A DNA stretch of 5,537 nt from a bacterium (lineage in GTDB: Bacteria > Atribacterota > JS1 > SB-45 > 34-128): NCBI GenBank assembly GCA_018894595.1, contig JAHIPN010000025.1, positions 1 through 5,537 on the forward strand, given 5' to 3'. Positions within the stretch are counted from its first letter, which is position 1. Each line of letters starts with the position of its first letter. The notes below the pieces were generated by a model. It made no database searches. It was not told the DNA's origin and was given only the letters and a program-made list of their open reading frames with translations. This document shows, one piece after another, positions 1-5,537 of this stretch. The translations under genes were made by a program, and so were the position numbers.

Positions 1-98
1 GGGAAGCTTTTCCCGTGAGCCCAGAGTCGGATGGTTGCCTGTTCTTGAGGATCTAAAATAATACGTTCTGATATGTTCATTTGAAATAAGCACAACAT
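1..98 (-). CDS. IS630-family-like transposase, N-terminal fragment (runs off the window)
   Basis: This frame opens at ATG 98 and stays open to the window edge, giving about 32 residues. An in-frame stop lies directly before the ATG. An AAAAGGA Shine-Dalgarno-like run sits 3 nt upstream, which is close. A second in-frame ATG at 80 has no Shine-Dalgarno. The piece reading RIILDPQEQATIRLWAHGKS resembles the start of IS630-family transposases: a short strand, then an 'L-x-P-x-E-x-x-x-L' helix, then W-x-x-x-x-x-S just before the first helix-turn-helix. The catalytic DDE residues would lie outside the window, so the family call rests on a short N-terminus. Another helix-turn-helix DNA-binding protein is possible. 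Its position right after a truncated livH supports the transposase reading. Confidence 0.45.
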   Translation of the reverse strand, partial: MLCLFQMNISERIILDPQEQATIRLWAHGKSF

Positions 99-138
99 CT
101 ATCCTTTTAAATGTCAAGTTATTTATGACGCACTACAC
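1..138 (-). mobile_element. Probable end of an IS630-like insertion sequence (partial)
   Basis: Homology to a LivH permease stops sharply near position 139. From there to the window edge the DNA reads as something else and contains the start of a transposase-like frame on the same strand (from 98). IS630/Tc1-type elements insert at TA dinucleotides, and a TA lies exactly at the break (139-140). I therefore place the inner end of the element at about 138. The terminal inverted repeat cannot be confirmed because the other end lies outside the window. The boundary is inferred and could shift by several bases. About 40 bp separate the boundary from the transposase start, which is a normal terminal non-coding length for such an element. 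Confidence 0.5.
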
Positions 139-267
139 TAGTATAACCATCGCTCCATAGGATAAATTAATTATTCCACTAATACCCCATTGTAAGGAAA
201 AACCTATACCCATCAAGGCATACAATCCTCCCAGCAGAATAGCATTTACTAACATTTGTAATCCCAT
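133..267 (-). pseudogene. livH: Truncated LivH-type branched-chain amino acid ABC permease
   Basis: A 44-codon frame runs from ATG 267 to TAG 133-135. It begins MGLQMLVNAILLGGLYALMG and continues through GISGIINLSYGAM. This matches the conserved N-terminus of LivH inner-membrane permeases: 'L-x-N-G-L-L-x-G-x-x-Y-A-L-x-x-x-G', then 'F-G-x-x-x-x-x-N-x-x-H-G'. The histidine usually seen in the last motif is tyrosine here (SYGAM). Intact LivH proteins are about 290 residues with several membrane helices; only the first hydrophobic segment and part of the next remain. The frame enters a TAG about one codon past the break, and no other frame downstream resumes LivH. AAGGAG (278-283) lies 10 nt before the ATG and a promoter lies further up, so the gene looks recently intact. 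The likely cause is the adjacent insertion sequence. No other liv genes are visible. Confidence 0.72.
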
Positions 268-313
268 ATAAATATTTCTCCTTTTTTGGATTAAATTTTC
301 AAGTATAAAATGA

Positions 314-343
314 AATATATTTTATTTTTAAAAAATTTATCAA
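314..343 (-). promoter_or_regulatory. Candidate promoter of the truncated livH
   Basis: On the minus strand a -35-like TTGATA (338-343) and a -10-like TATATT (314-319) are separated by 18 bp. Transcription would start near 305-307, about 40 nt before the livH ATG. The 93-bp gap between the pyrD stop and livH is extremely A/T-rich, so chance matches are expected. The layout is the same as the candidate pyrB promoter (same -35, same spacing). No G/C-stem terminator for pyrD is visible in this gap, so readthrough from pyrD is also possible. Confidence 0.4.
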
Positions 344-360
344 ACATTAAAAATCATATC

Positions 361-1278
361 TTAATCTTTTACCAGACCAATTATATCTTGAATAGAATTA
401 TATTTCTTTTCTTTTAAATATCTCTTAACCCCCGTAATGATTTCTAACATTACATAAGGATTGCTAAAATTAGCTGAACCTACCTGTACCGCACTCGCTC
501 CGGCAAGAAACATTTCAATGGCATTTTCAGCACAATAAATCCCTCCCACACCAATAATCGGTATGCCAACGGATTGGGCAATCTCCCAGATCATCCTCAC
601 TATGATAGGTCTTATCGCTGGGCCAGACAATCCTCCCATGGTGTTCCCTAATCGAAAGACTTGTTTGTCAACATCTATGGCCATGCCCATTAAAGTATTA
701 GCAACAGTTATTATCTGTGCTCCTGCATTTTTTGCAGTTAAAGCCATTTCTTTTATATCGGAAACATTTGGTGATAATTTAGCAATAATTGGTTTTGAAG
801 TGTTTTGCTTTATATTAAAGATTAGTTCGTGTAATTTATCTTGGTTAACACCAAAAGGAATACCATTATTTAAATTTGGGCAAGAAAGATTTATTTCCAA
901 TGCCGAAATCTCTTCAACATTATTAAGATATCCGGATAAATTACAAAAATCTGAGATAGAATTTCCCATCAAGCTAACAATAATAATGTTATTTGTTTTT
1001 TTCAATAGGGGTAATTCTTCTTTTATAAAATATTCTACACCTTTTGAAGGCACACCGACTGCATTTAATAATCCGCAATCAGTTTCATAAATTCTCGGCC
1101 CGGGATTTCCTTCTCTTTCTTGGCAAGCAATACTCTTGGGAAGTATTGCCCCTAATCTATTAAGCTCTTTTTCATTTAATAAAGTACATCTTATATCAAA
1201 AGTGCCTGAGGCAGGCATAATTGGATTTTTTAAATGTAAAGGACCCAAATCAACCTCTAAGTTCACTTTTTTAGTCAT
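361..1278 (-). CDS. pyrD: Dihydroorotate dehydrogenase class 1B, catalytic subunit
   Basis: This is the FMN-containing catalytic subunit (305 residues, typical for the family) that oxidises dihydroorotate to orotate in de novo pyrimidine synthesis. It works in the cytoplasm in an A2B2 complex with PyrK, which passes electrons to NAD+. It is a TIM barrel. Visible motifs, numbered from ATG 1278, are PASGTF (22-27), the flavin-site lysine in LPKS (K48), EGNPGPRI (56-63), GLLNAVGV (69-76), NLSCPN with the class 1 catalytic cysteine C133, AKLSPNV (K167), NTLMGMAID (194-202), GGLSGPAIRP (215-224) and the FMN-phosphate loops IIGVGGI (241-247) and GASAVQVGSA (260-269). The cysteine base, rather than serine, marks class 1. 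The neighbouring pyrK marks subclass 1B. A TTG at 1281 extends the frame by one codon, but the Shine-Dalgarno spacing (6 nt to ATG, 3 nt to TTG) favours ATG 1278. The start overlaps the pyrK stop by 8 nt, suggesting translational coupling. Confidence 0.97.
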   Translation of the reverse strand: MTKKVNLEVDLGPLHLKNPIMPASGTFDIRCTLLNEKELNRLGAILPKSIACQEREGNPGPRIYETDCGLLNAVGVPSKGVEYFIKEELPLLKKTNNIIIVSLMGNSISDFCNLSGYLNNVEEISALEINLSCPNLNNGIPFGVNQDKLHELIFNIKQNTSKPIIAKLSPNVSDIKEMALTAKNAGAQIITVANTLMGMAIDVDKQVFRLGNTMGGLSGPAIRPIIVRMIWEIAQSVGIPIIGVGGIYCAENAIEMFLAGASAVQVGSANFSNPYVMLEIITGVKRYLKEKKYNSIQDIIGLVKD

Positions 1279-2071
1279 CAAAAATCACCTCTTCCACTGG
1301 AAAAACAGGTCCTTCTTTACAAACCCTTTTATAACCGTCTTTGGTTTTATGAGCACATCCTTTGCAGGCACCTATACCACAAGCCATATGCTCTTCTAAA
1401 CTTACAAATGCCAAAAAATTATATTTTTTTTGTAGATTTCTTATATGCTTAGTAAGTCTTTTTGATCCACAAGTATAAACAACATCAATTGCTATTTCTT
1501 TTAATAATTTCTCTAAAAAATCAGTAACTTTCCCCTTTGCTCCTTTTGAACCGTCATCTGTAGCATAGAATGTTTCCCTGGAAATAGATTCAATCTTATC
1601 GCTATATAAAAGTAATTTTTCCGTCTGAGCAGATATAAAACTATAAACCTCAATTTCCTTTTGTCTGCTTTTTAACATTAGTGGTAATAAGGGAGCAACT
1701 CCTATGCCTCGTGCAACTATAGCTATATTGTGTGTATTTTCAGGGATTCTAAAACCATTGCCAAGAGGACCTATTAATTCTATTAAATCTCCGATCTTTG
1801 ATTCGGTCAGAATCTGTGTGCCCTTACCTACATTTTTATAAAGAATATCAAACGTACCTAAATTAGGTTCGATATTGTAAAAACTAAATGGTCTTTTCAA
1901 AAAAAGTTCATTAATTTTCCATTTAGACAACATAACAAACTGCCCCGGTTTGGCTTCCTTAGCAATTTGAGGTGCTTTAATTTTTATTCTATAATAATTA
2001 TTATTCAGATTAATCTGCTCAATTATTTTACCTTTGGTCAATATTGTATTTATATCTCTGAAGTTTTCCAC
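1271..2071 (-). CDS. pyrK: Dihydroorotate dehydrogenase electron-transfer subunit
   Basis: PyrK (266 residues, usual length about 250-265) is the FAD and [2Fe-2S] subunit of NAD-dependent dihydroorotate dehydrogenase. It carries electrons from the FMN of PyrD to NAD+. It is a ferredoxin-NADP reductase-like protein. An N-terminal FAD-binding barrel carries RPFS (60-63) and GKGT (82-85). An NAD-binding domain has RGIGVAPLLPL (121-131) and CGS (201-203). The C-terminal cluster motif is C231-x4-C236-x2-C239-x11-C251, which is the PyrK signature. Two small departures from common sequences are the arginine at 121, where Gly is usual, and CGS instead of CGP. The start is GTG at 2071, with GCAGG (2079-2083) 7 nt upstream; no ATG is available nearby. 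It follows pyrB by 65 bp and its stop lies inside the start of pyrD. It is richer in A/T than pyrB. Confidence 0.95.
   Translation of the reverse strand: MENFRDINTILTKGKIIEQINLNNNYYRIKIKAPQIAKEAKPGQFVMLSKWKINELFLKRPFSFYNIEPNLGTFDILYKNVGKGTQILTESKIGDLIELIGPLGNGFRIPENTHNIAIVARGIGVAPLLPLMLKSRQKEIEVYSFISAQTEKLLLYSDKIESISRETFYATDDGSKGAKGKVTDFLEKLLKEIAIDVVYTCGSKRLTKHIRNLQKKYNFLAFVSLEEHMACGIGACKGCAHKTKDGYKRVCKEGPVFPVEEVIFDD
1285..1291 (-). promoter_or_regulatory. Ribosome binding site of pyrD, inside the pyrK 3' end
   Basis: GAGGTGA on the minus strand lies 6 nt before ATG 1278 and only 3 nt before the alternative TTG 1281. This decides the start in favour of the ATG. The site lies within the last codons of pyrK, so ribosomes finishing pyrK would expose or deliver initiation on pyrD and help keep the two subunits balanced. 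Confidence 0.75.
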
Positions 2072-2136
2072 AAATTTACCTGCTTTTGATAATATTTTTA
2101 AATTCTATATATGTTCACTAAATTAAAATAATTTAT
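2072..2136 (-). other. pyrB-pyrK spacer
   Basis: This is a 65-bp very A/T-rich gap with no coding frame and no G/C stem followed by T residues. It contains only the pyrK Shine-Dalgarno at its end. In several clostridial pyr operons this place between pyrB and pyrK is occupied by pyrI and pyrF; here nothing remains of either. Confidence 0.7.
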
Positions 2137-3060
2137 TTATGCTCTGCCGGTGATAAGAGCCAAAAGCGCCATTCTGATATAAACTCCATTATGAGCTTGT
2201 CTAAAGTAAGCTGCTCCTTCATAATCATCAACATCAGTAGAGATTTCATCTACTCTGGGAAGGGGATGAAGAATGGTAATACCTTTTTTGGCTTGATTAA
2301 TCATAACCCTATTTATAATATATGAACCTTTAACTTTTTCGTATTCTGCCAGGTCTTCGAAACGTTCTTTCTGTATCCTGGTAACATAAACTATATCGCT
2401 AACCGATAAGGCTTTTTTTAGATCTTCGGTCTCTTCAATTTCTGCTCCTCGAGCCTTAAGGTCAGCAGTTATTTCTGATGGCATTCGTAGAGATTTGGGG
2501 GAGACAAAAAACATTTTATTGCCATAGAGAGTCATAAAATAACTTAATGAATGTACGGTGCGTCCATATTTTAAATCTCCCACAAAAGTAACTGTCTGTC
2601 CCCCTAAAGCCCCCTTTTCCTTACGAATGGTATATATATCTAAAAGAGCTTGCGTGGGATGTTGTCCGCTTCCGTCACCGGCATTAATAAAAGGATGTTT
2701 CGCATTATCAGCTGCAATCTGGGCAGAGCCATTCATGGGATGACGCATAACAATAACATCGGCATAGCCGTCTACCGTTCTGATACTATCTTCCAAAGAT
2801 TCTCCCTTGGATGCAGAAGAACTGGACGCGCTAGCTACTGAAATTACCCGCGCACCCAATCTGTTGGCAGCAGTTTCAAAAGAAAGCCGGGTTCGAGTGC
2901 TGGGCTCAAAAAATAGGGCAGCTACTACCTGGCCTTCCAAATTTTTAATAACTTCTCCGTCTTTAACCCGCTTTTCAAAACTTTCAGCAGCGTTCATTAT
3001 TAAATCAAGTTCTTGAAGTGAAAACTGAGCAGTATTTAATATATCTTTGCCTTTTAACAT
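2137..3060 (-). CDS. pyrB: Aspartate carbamoyltransferase catalytic chain
   Basis: PyrB joins carbamoyl phosphate and aspartate to give N-carbamoyl-aspartate, the committed step of pyrimidine synthesis, in the cytoplasm as trimers. Its 307 residues match the usual length. Carbamoyl-phosphate binding comes first: FFEPSTRTRLSFE (50-62, with S54-T55-R56-T57), the mobile loop with K85, R106-H107, and HPTQ (134-137). The aspartate domain has GDLKYGRTVHS (R167), VTRIQ (R228, Q230) and HPLPRVDEI (265-273). All catalytic residues known from the E. coli enzyme appear in place. Overall it resembles the E. coli type of chain that normally pairs with the regulatory chain PyrI, yet no pyrI follows. The start is ATG 3060, with AGGGGG (3069-3074) 8 nt upstream. 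A promoter candidate lies about 140 bp upstream. pyrK and pyrD follow with no terminator visible between, so one transcript is likely. Confidence 0.97.
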   Translation of the reverse strand: MLKGKDILNTAQFSLQELDLIMNAAESFEKRVKDGEVIKNLEGQVVAALFFEPSTRTRLSFETAANRLGARVISVASASSSSASKGESLEDSIRTVDGYADVIVMRHPMNGSAQIAADNAKHPFINAGDGSGQHPTQALLDIYTIRKEKGALGGQTVTFVGDLKYGRTVHSLSYFMTLYGNKMFFVSPKSLRMPSEITADLKARGAEIEETEDLKKALSVSDIVYVTRIQKERFEDLAEYEKVKGSYIINRVMINQAKKGITILHPLPRVDEISTDVDDYEGAAYFRQAHNGVYIRMALLALITGRA

Positions 3061-3194
3061 TAAATTAACCCCCTAAACTATTTTATCAAATTATTCAAAT
3101 CTTTTTTAAATTTTAATCCCTCAATCCTTTTATATTTTTACATCGCGAAAGCAAATAAGTTGATATGAATTCTTTAAAATACAATTATATGGTA
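3061..3194 (-). other. 5' leader of pyrB, no recognisable attenuator
   Basis: The predicted untranslated leader is A/T-rich. Read on the minus strand it has one small G/C island (GCTTTCGC, around 3144-3151) and ends in the pyrB Shine-Dalgarno. I see no PyrR anti-antiterminator consensus, no G/C-rich terminator stem followed by U residues, no convincing leader peptide, and no run of T at the predicted start site of the kind used for UTP-sensitive slippage in enteric pyrBI. If the operon responds to pyrimidines, the mechanism is not obvious here. Confidence 0.4.
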
Positions 3195-3200
3195 TGCCTA

Positions 3201-3230
3201 ATTATATATAAAGATACTATCTAATATCAA
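3201..3230 (-). promoter_or_regulatory. Candidate promoter of the pyrB-pyrK-pyrD operon
   Basis: On the minus strand TTGATA (3225-3230) and a consensus TATAAT (3201-3206) are 18 bp apart. This predicts a start near 3194 and a leader of about 134 nt before the pyrB ATG. A short inverted repeat AGATA-G-TATCT (3212-3222) sits in the spacer and could be an operator, but it is only 5 bp per arm. The exact -10 match makes this the best promoter in the window, though the region is so A/T-rich that chance matches are likely. Confidence 0.55.
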
Positions 3231-3274
3231 ACTTTTTATGGGATAAAAATCAAAGTATTTATAAAATAAAAAAA

Positions 3275-4327
3275 TTATTCGTCATCGGTAATGGTTTTTA
3301 ATTTCCTGGGAGCTAAAATCAACCACACTTCATCACCGATATCTAAATTCATGCTGGCAAATATCTCTTGAGGCAGCTTTACCTTTAAAGAATTTTTTCC
3401 GGTCATAACAGTACAACAGACCGTAGAAGATGAATCATTAATTTCAGTTAATTTCCCTCTGACCCTGTTTACATCGGGTCCGGGAGGTCTGGTATTAGAA
3501 AGATAGATATCTTCAGGTAAAATCGCTACCTTCTTTATTTTCTCTCTTTCACTGGAAACCACCAGAGAAATATCGCCACATTTTACTTCTATCAACCCAA
3601 AACCTAATCTATTACAATAATTACAGGTTAAAATATTGGGTGCCCCGATAAAATCATTAACCGCCTCCGTAGGATGAAAAAATATTTCCTTAGGAGAGCC
3701 TATTTGCTCTACTCTGCCTTTATCAAGCACAGCAATACGTTGGGCCATCTCTTCTGCCTCATAAAAATTATGAGTAACATAAATAGTGGTGGTGCCTAAC
3801 TTTTTCTGTAGTATTTTAAATTCAGTCCTGAGATATTTAGAAGTACGATAATCCAAACTGTTCATCGGTTCATCAAGAAGTAAGATGCGAGGAGAATTAG
3901 CTAATGCCCGGGCTAAAGCCACTCTCTGTTTCTCGCCCCCGCTCAATTCTTTGGGATAACGGGAGGACAAGTATTTTATCTTCATTATTTGAAGTAGTTC
4001 CTCAACCTTTGCTTTTATTTCGTTTTGAGGTTTTTTTTGAACTCTCAAACCATAAGCAATATTAGCAGATACATCGAGATGAGGGAATAGATTCAATTCT
4101 TGAAATAAGTAACCTATTCTCCTCTTGTTAGCGGGCAACCTGTCTGCCGGTTTATTATCAAATAACACAGACCCTCTATAGTCAATTAACCCGGCAACAA
4201 CATTTAACAAAGTGCTTTTCCCAGCCCCATTTGGTCCCAATAACACCAACAACTCTTTATCAAATATCTCTAAGTTAATATTTTTACAAACATATTTAGA
4301 AATGTTTTCAAGCTTAATAGATGACAT
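3275..4327 (-). CDS. ABC importer ATPase with TOBE/MOP-like C-terminal domain
   Basis: This is the ATP-hydrolysing subunit of an importer, acting on the cytoplasmic face of the membrane with the permease encoded just upstream. The nucleotide-binding domain (about 1-225) is complete: Walker A GPNGAGKST (31-39), Q-loop Q76, signature LSGGE (128-132), Walker B ILLLDEP (148-154), D-loop SLD (157-159) and switch H186. Residues from about 230 to 350 form an extra domain. It contains AILPEDIYLS (268-277) and a repeat-like beta-rich stretch ending VWLILAP (334-340), the pattern of TOBE/MOP domains in ModC, CysA and PotA ATPases. ATPases of SsuB/TauB transporters are usually about 250 residues and lack it, so at 350 residues this one is unusual beside its SsuC-type permease. 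A CxxC pair (C235, C238) plus C250 begins the extra domain. The start is ATG 4327, with GGAGG (4332-4336) 4 nt upstream and a 1-nt gap after the permease stop. Substrate is unknown. Confidence 0.93.
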   Translation of the reverse strand: MSSIKLENISKYVCKNINLEIFDKELLVLLGPNGAGKSTLLNVVAGLIDYRGSVLFDNKPADRLPANKRRIGYLFQELNLFPHLDVSANIAYGLRVQKKPQNEIKAKVEELLQIMKIKYLSSRYPKELSGGEKQRVALARALANSPRILLLDEPMNSLDYRTSKYLRTEFKILQKKLGTTTIYVTHNFYEAEEMAQRIAVLDKGRVEQIGSPKEIFFHPTEAVNDFIGAPNILTCNYCNRLGFGLIEVKCGDISLVVSSEREKIKKVAILPEDIYLSNTRPPGPDVNRVRGKLTEINDSSSTVCCTVMTGKNSLKVKLPQEIFASMNLDIGDEVWLILAPRKLKTITDDE

Positions 4328-4328
4328 A

Positions 4329-5090
4329 TTACCTCCATCGATTAGTCAGCTTCTTTTCTAAGAAAGCAAAAAATTTCTCAAAAGAAAGACACATTATTCC
4401 CAAAACTATTAGACAGACTATAATAATGTCTATACGAATAAGGCTTTCGGCTTTCATCATTAAGGCCCCAATACCAGTAGGGATAGCTACCATCTCTGCT
4501 GCTATTATCACTCGCCAGGCCATCCCTGATTCTAATCTCAATCCGGTAAAAATATTGGGTAAAGCAAGGGGAACAACCACTGTACTTAAAATTTTTAGAT
4601 CAGAAGCACCTAATGTTCTGGCCACAAAGATATAGTTTTTGTCCACATTTTTAATACCGGTAACTGTATTATAAAGGATGGGGAAGAAGGAACAGATAAA
4701 TATTATGGCAATCGGTAGGATTTCACCAATACCGAACCACAACATCAATAAAGGGAGCCATCCCAGGGCAGGGATAGGATAAATTAAGCTGATTATAGGA
4801 TTTAATGCCTTATTGGTTGCATTGTTCCATCCCATTATAATTCCGATAAATAGTCCGGCGATAGAACCAGCGGAAAAACCAATAAGAACTCGAATTAAAC
4901 TGCTCAAGAAATTACGCCCCAATACTCCGCTGACTGCCAGATACCAGAATTCCGTTACTACAGCAGAAAATGGAGGGAAGAAAAATTGACCGGGTATCAA
5001 ATTTAATCGAGCAATTGTCTCCCATATTCCCAGAAATATAATAATAGGGATTATCTCCCATTTTAATTTAAATATTTTATATCTTTTCAT
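4329..5090 (-). CDS. ABC transporter permease, SsuC/TauC type
   Basis: This integral membrane subunit (253 residues, normal for the family) forms the channel of an importer of the nitrate/sulfonate/taurine class. About six hydrophobic segments can be seen, near residues 12-29, 65-88, 98-118, 124-143, 192-213 and 222-240. The cytoplasmic coupling loop carries the EAA-type motif VARTLGASDLKI with VPLALPNI following (156-180), where the ATPase docks. SAxxAG-like helix contacts and the GLRLESGMAWRVIIAAEM segment (183-200) are typical of SsuC/TauC/NrtB proteins. Its ATG overlaps the binding-protein TGA (ATGA at 5087-5090) and no Shine-Dalgarno is evident, so it probably depends on translational coupling. 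The transported compound cannot be told from the permease; sulfonates, nitrate, or thiamine or riboflavin precursors are all carried by relatives. Confidence 0.93.
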   Translation of the reverse strand: MKRYKIFKLKWEIIPIIIFLGIWETIARLNLIPGQFFFPPFSAVVTEFWYLAVSGVLGRNFLSSLIRVLIGFSAGSIAGLFIGIIMGWNNATNKALNPIISLIYPIPALGWLPLLMLWFGIGEILPIAIIFICSFFPILYNTVTGIKNVDKNYIFVARTLGASDLKILSTVVVPLALPNIFTGLRLESGMAWRVIIAAEMVAIPTGIGALMMKAESLIRIDIIIVCLIVLGIMCLSFEKFFAFLEKKLTNRWR

Positions 5091-5537
5091 TGTTCTATAA
5101 AACTCAAATCTAAAATATCTTCCGCCTTGAAACTGTTCTTAATGTAACCTAACTGAGCGACATAATCTATAGCATCCTGAACTACCGCAGGGTCAATATC
5201 GGTAGTATATTCCAATCTATTCATAGACCTTAATAAAACTTCAGGGGTAATTTCTGTCTTGGTAGCTATATCAGCTATTTCCACCGGAAAAAGGCTTCCC
5301 CCGGCTTCCTGTAATTGCCGAGCAACAATCTCTGCTGCTTCCTGAGGATACTGATTAATCCAATCGTTCGCTTTTCGTGATATCTTTACTAATTTTTCAA
5401 CGATTTCAGGATGGTCTCTTATCAATTCATCTTTAACCACCAGAACACTCCCCTGCATTTCAGGCCATATCTCTTGACTCATTAGTAACATTTTAAAACC
5501 AAACTCCTCAGCCATAGTAGCCCATTGTTCAGGGAGA
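5087..5537 (-). CDS. ABC transporter substrate-binding protein, SsuA/TauA/NMT1 type (3' part)
   Basis: Only the last 149 or so residues are present. The frame is open to the window edge and the in-frame ATG at 5515 is internal, not the start. The fragment begins LPEQWATMAEEFG, matching the 'EPWAT-A---G' hinge of NMT1-like periplasmic binding proteins. It then has VLVVKDELIRDHPEIVEKLV and a helix with NDWINQYPQEAAEIVARQL, both characteristic of the C-terminal part of the SsuA/TauA/NrtA group. The protein would catch the substrate outside the membrane and deliver it to the permease. Signal peptide and most ligand-contact residues lie outside the window, so specificity is open. Its TGA overlaps the permease ATG, so the three genes form one operon. 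Confidence 0.88.
   Translation of the reverse strand, partial: LPEQWATMAEEFGFKMLLMSQEIWPEMQGSVLVVKDELIRDHPEIVEKLVKISRKANDWINQYPQEAAEIVARQLQEAGGSLFPVEIADIATKTEITPEVLLRSMNRLEYTTDIDPAVVQDAIDYVAQLGYIKNSFKAEDILDLSFIEQ

Noticed and set aside
112..117. Consensus TTGACA near the inner end of the putative insertion sequence, considered as a transposase promoter
   Set aside because: No -10-like hexamer lies 16-18 bp downstream on the minus strand; that place is already inside the transposase start.
563..1090. 175-codon plus-strand open frame opposite pyrD
   Set aside because: It lies wholly within the well-supported pyrD and shows no recognisable domain; it is a shadow frame.
2558..3016. Three short plus-strand frames opposite pyrB
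   Set aside because: All are inside the conserved pyrB and overlap each other; none shows a plausible protein pattern.
3144..3151. GCTTTCGC island in the pyrB leader as a hairpin
   Set aside because: Only two base pairs close the loop and there is no extension; it is too weak to call a structure.
3233..3249. Perfect 7-bp inverted repeat (TTTTTAT, 3-nt loop, ATAAAAA) after the ATPase gene, considered as a terminator
   Set aside because: The stem has only A/T pairs and no T run follows on the minus strand. It would be very weak and is expected by chance in such A/T-rich DNA.
4321..4635. Plus-strand open frame opposite the permease gene
   Set aside because: It mirrors the permease coding sequence in antisense and has no family resemblance or Shine-Dalgarno support.

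Overview
The window looks like part of the chromosome of an AT-rich, probably anaerobic bacterium. The evidence is A/T-rich intergenic DNA, a two-subunit NAD-dependent (class 1B) dihydroorotate dehydrogenase, and strong Shine-Dalgarno-led genes in tight operons. The sequence does not fix the phylum; a Firmicutes-like or Atribacterota-like lineage would fit, but this is inference. Every gene I can support lies on the minus strand, so transcription runs from high to low coordinates.

Region 5537-3275 is an ABC importer operon. It holds the 3' part of a substrate-binding protein of the SsuA/TauA/NMT1 type (cut by the window edge), an SsuC/TauC-type permease (ATGA overlap with the binding-protein gene) and an ATPase (1-nt gap). 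The ATPase is longer than usual for this transporter class because it carries a TOBE/MOP-like C-terminal domain more typical of molybdate, sulfate or polyamine importers. The substrate cannot be read from the sequence.

Region 3274-3061 is a 214-bp A/T-rich gap with a good candidate sigma-A/sigma-70 promoter (TTGATA, 18 bp, TATAAT) and an untranslated leader of about 130 nt. I could not recognise a PyrR site, attenuator or leader peptide in it.

Region 3060-361 is a pyrimidine biosynthesis cluster, pyrB-pyrK-pyrD. PyrB makes carbamoyl-aspartate. PyrK and PyrD form the NAD-dependent dihydroorotate dehydrogenase that makes orotate. The dihydroorotase between these steps, the orotate-to-UMP enzymes and the PyrI regulatory chain are not in the window. 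pyrK appears to start at GTG. pyrD most likely starts at the ATG at 1278, overlapping the pyrK stop by 8 nt.

Region 360-1 holds a broken gene that is easy to miss. A well-formed promoter, Shine-Dalgarno and start lead into the first 43 or so residues of a LivH-type branched-chain amino acid permease, which then ends abruptly. Immediately beyond is different DNA that opens a new reading frame resembling the N-terminus of an IS630-family transposase and runs off the window. The simplest reading is a livH gene interrupted by an insertion sequence at a TA dinucleotide.

I found no CRISPR array, tRNA, rRNA or convincing riboswitch. Apart from the interrupted livH, the genes belong to known families. 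The less ordinary points are the mosaic transporter ATPase, the compact pyrBKD order without pyrI, and the base-composition step between pyrB and pyrKD.
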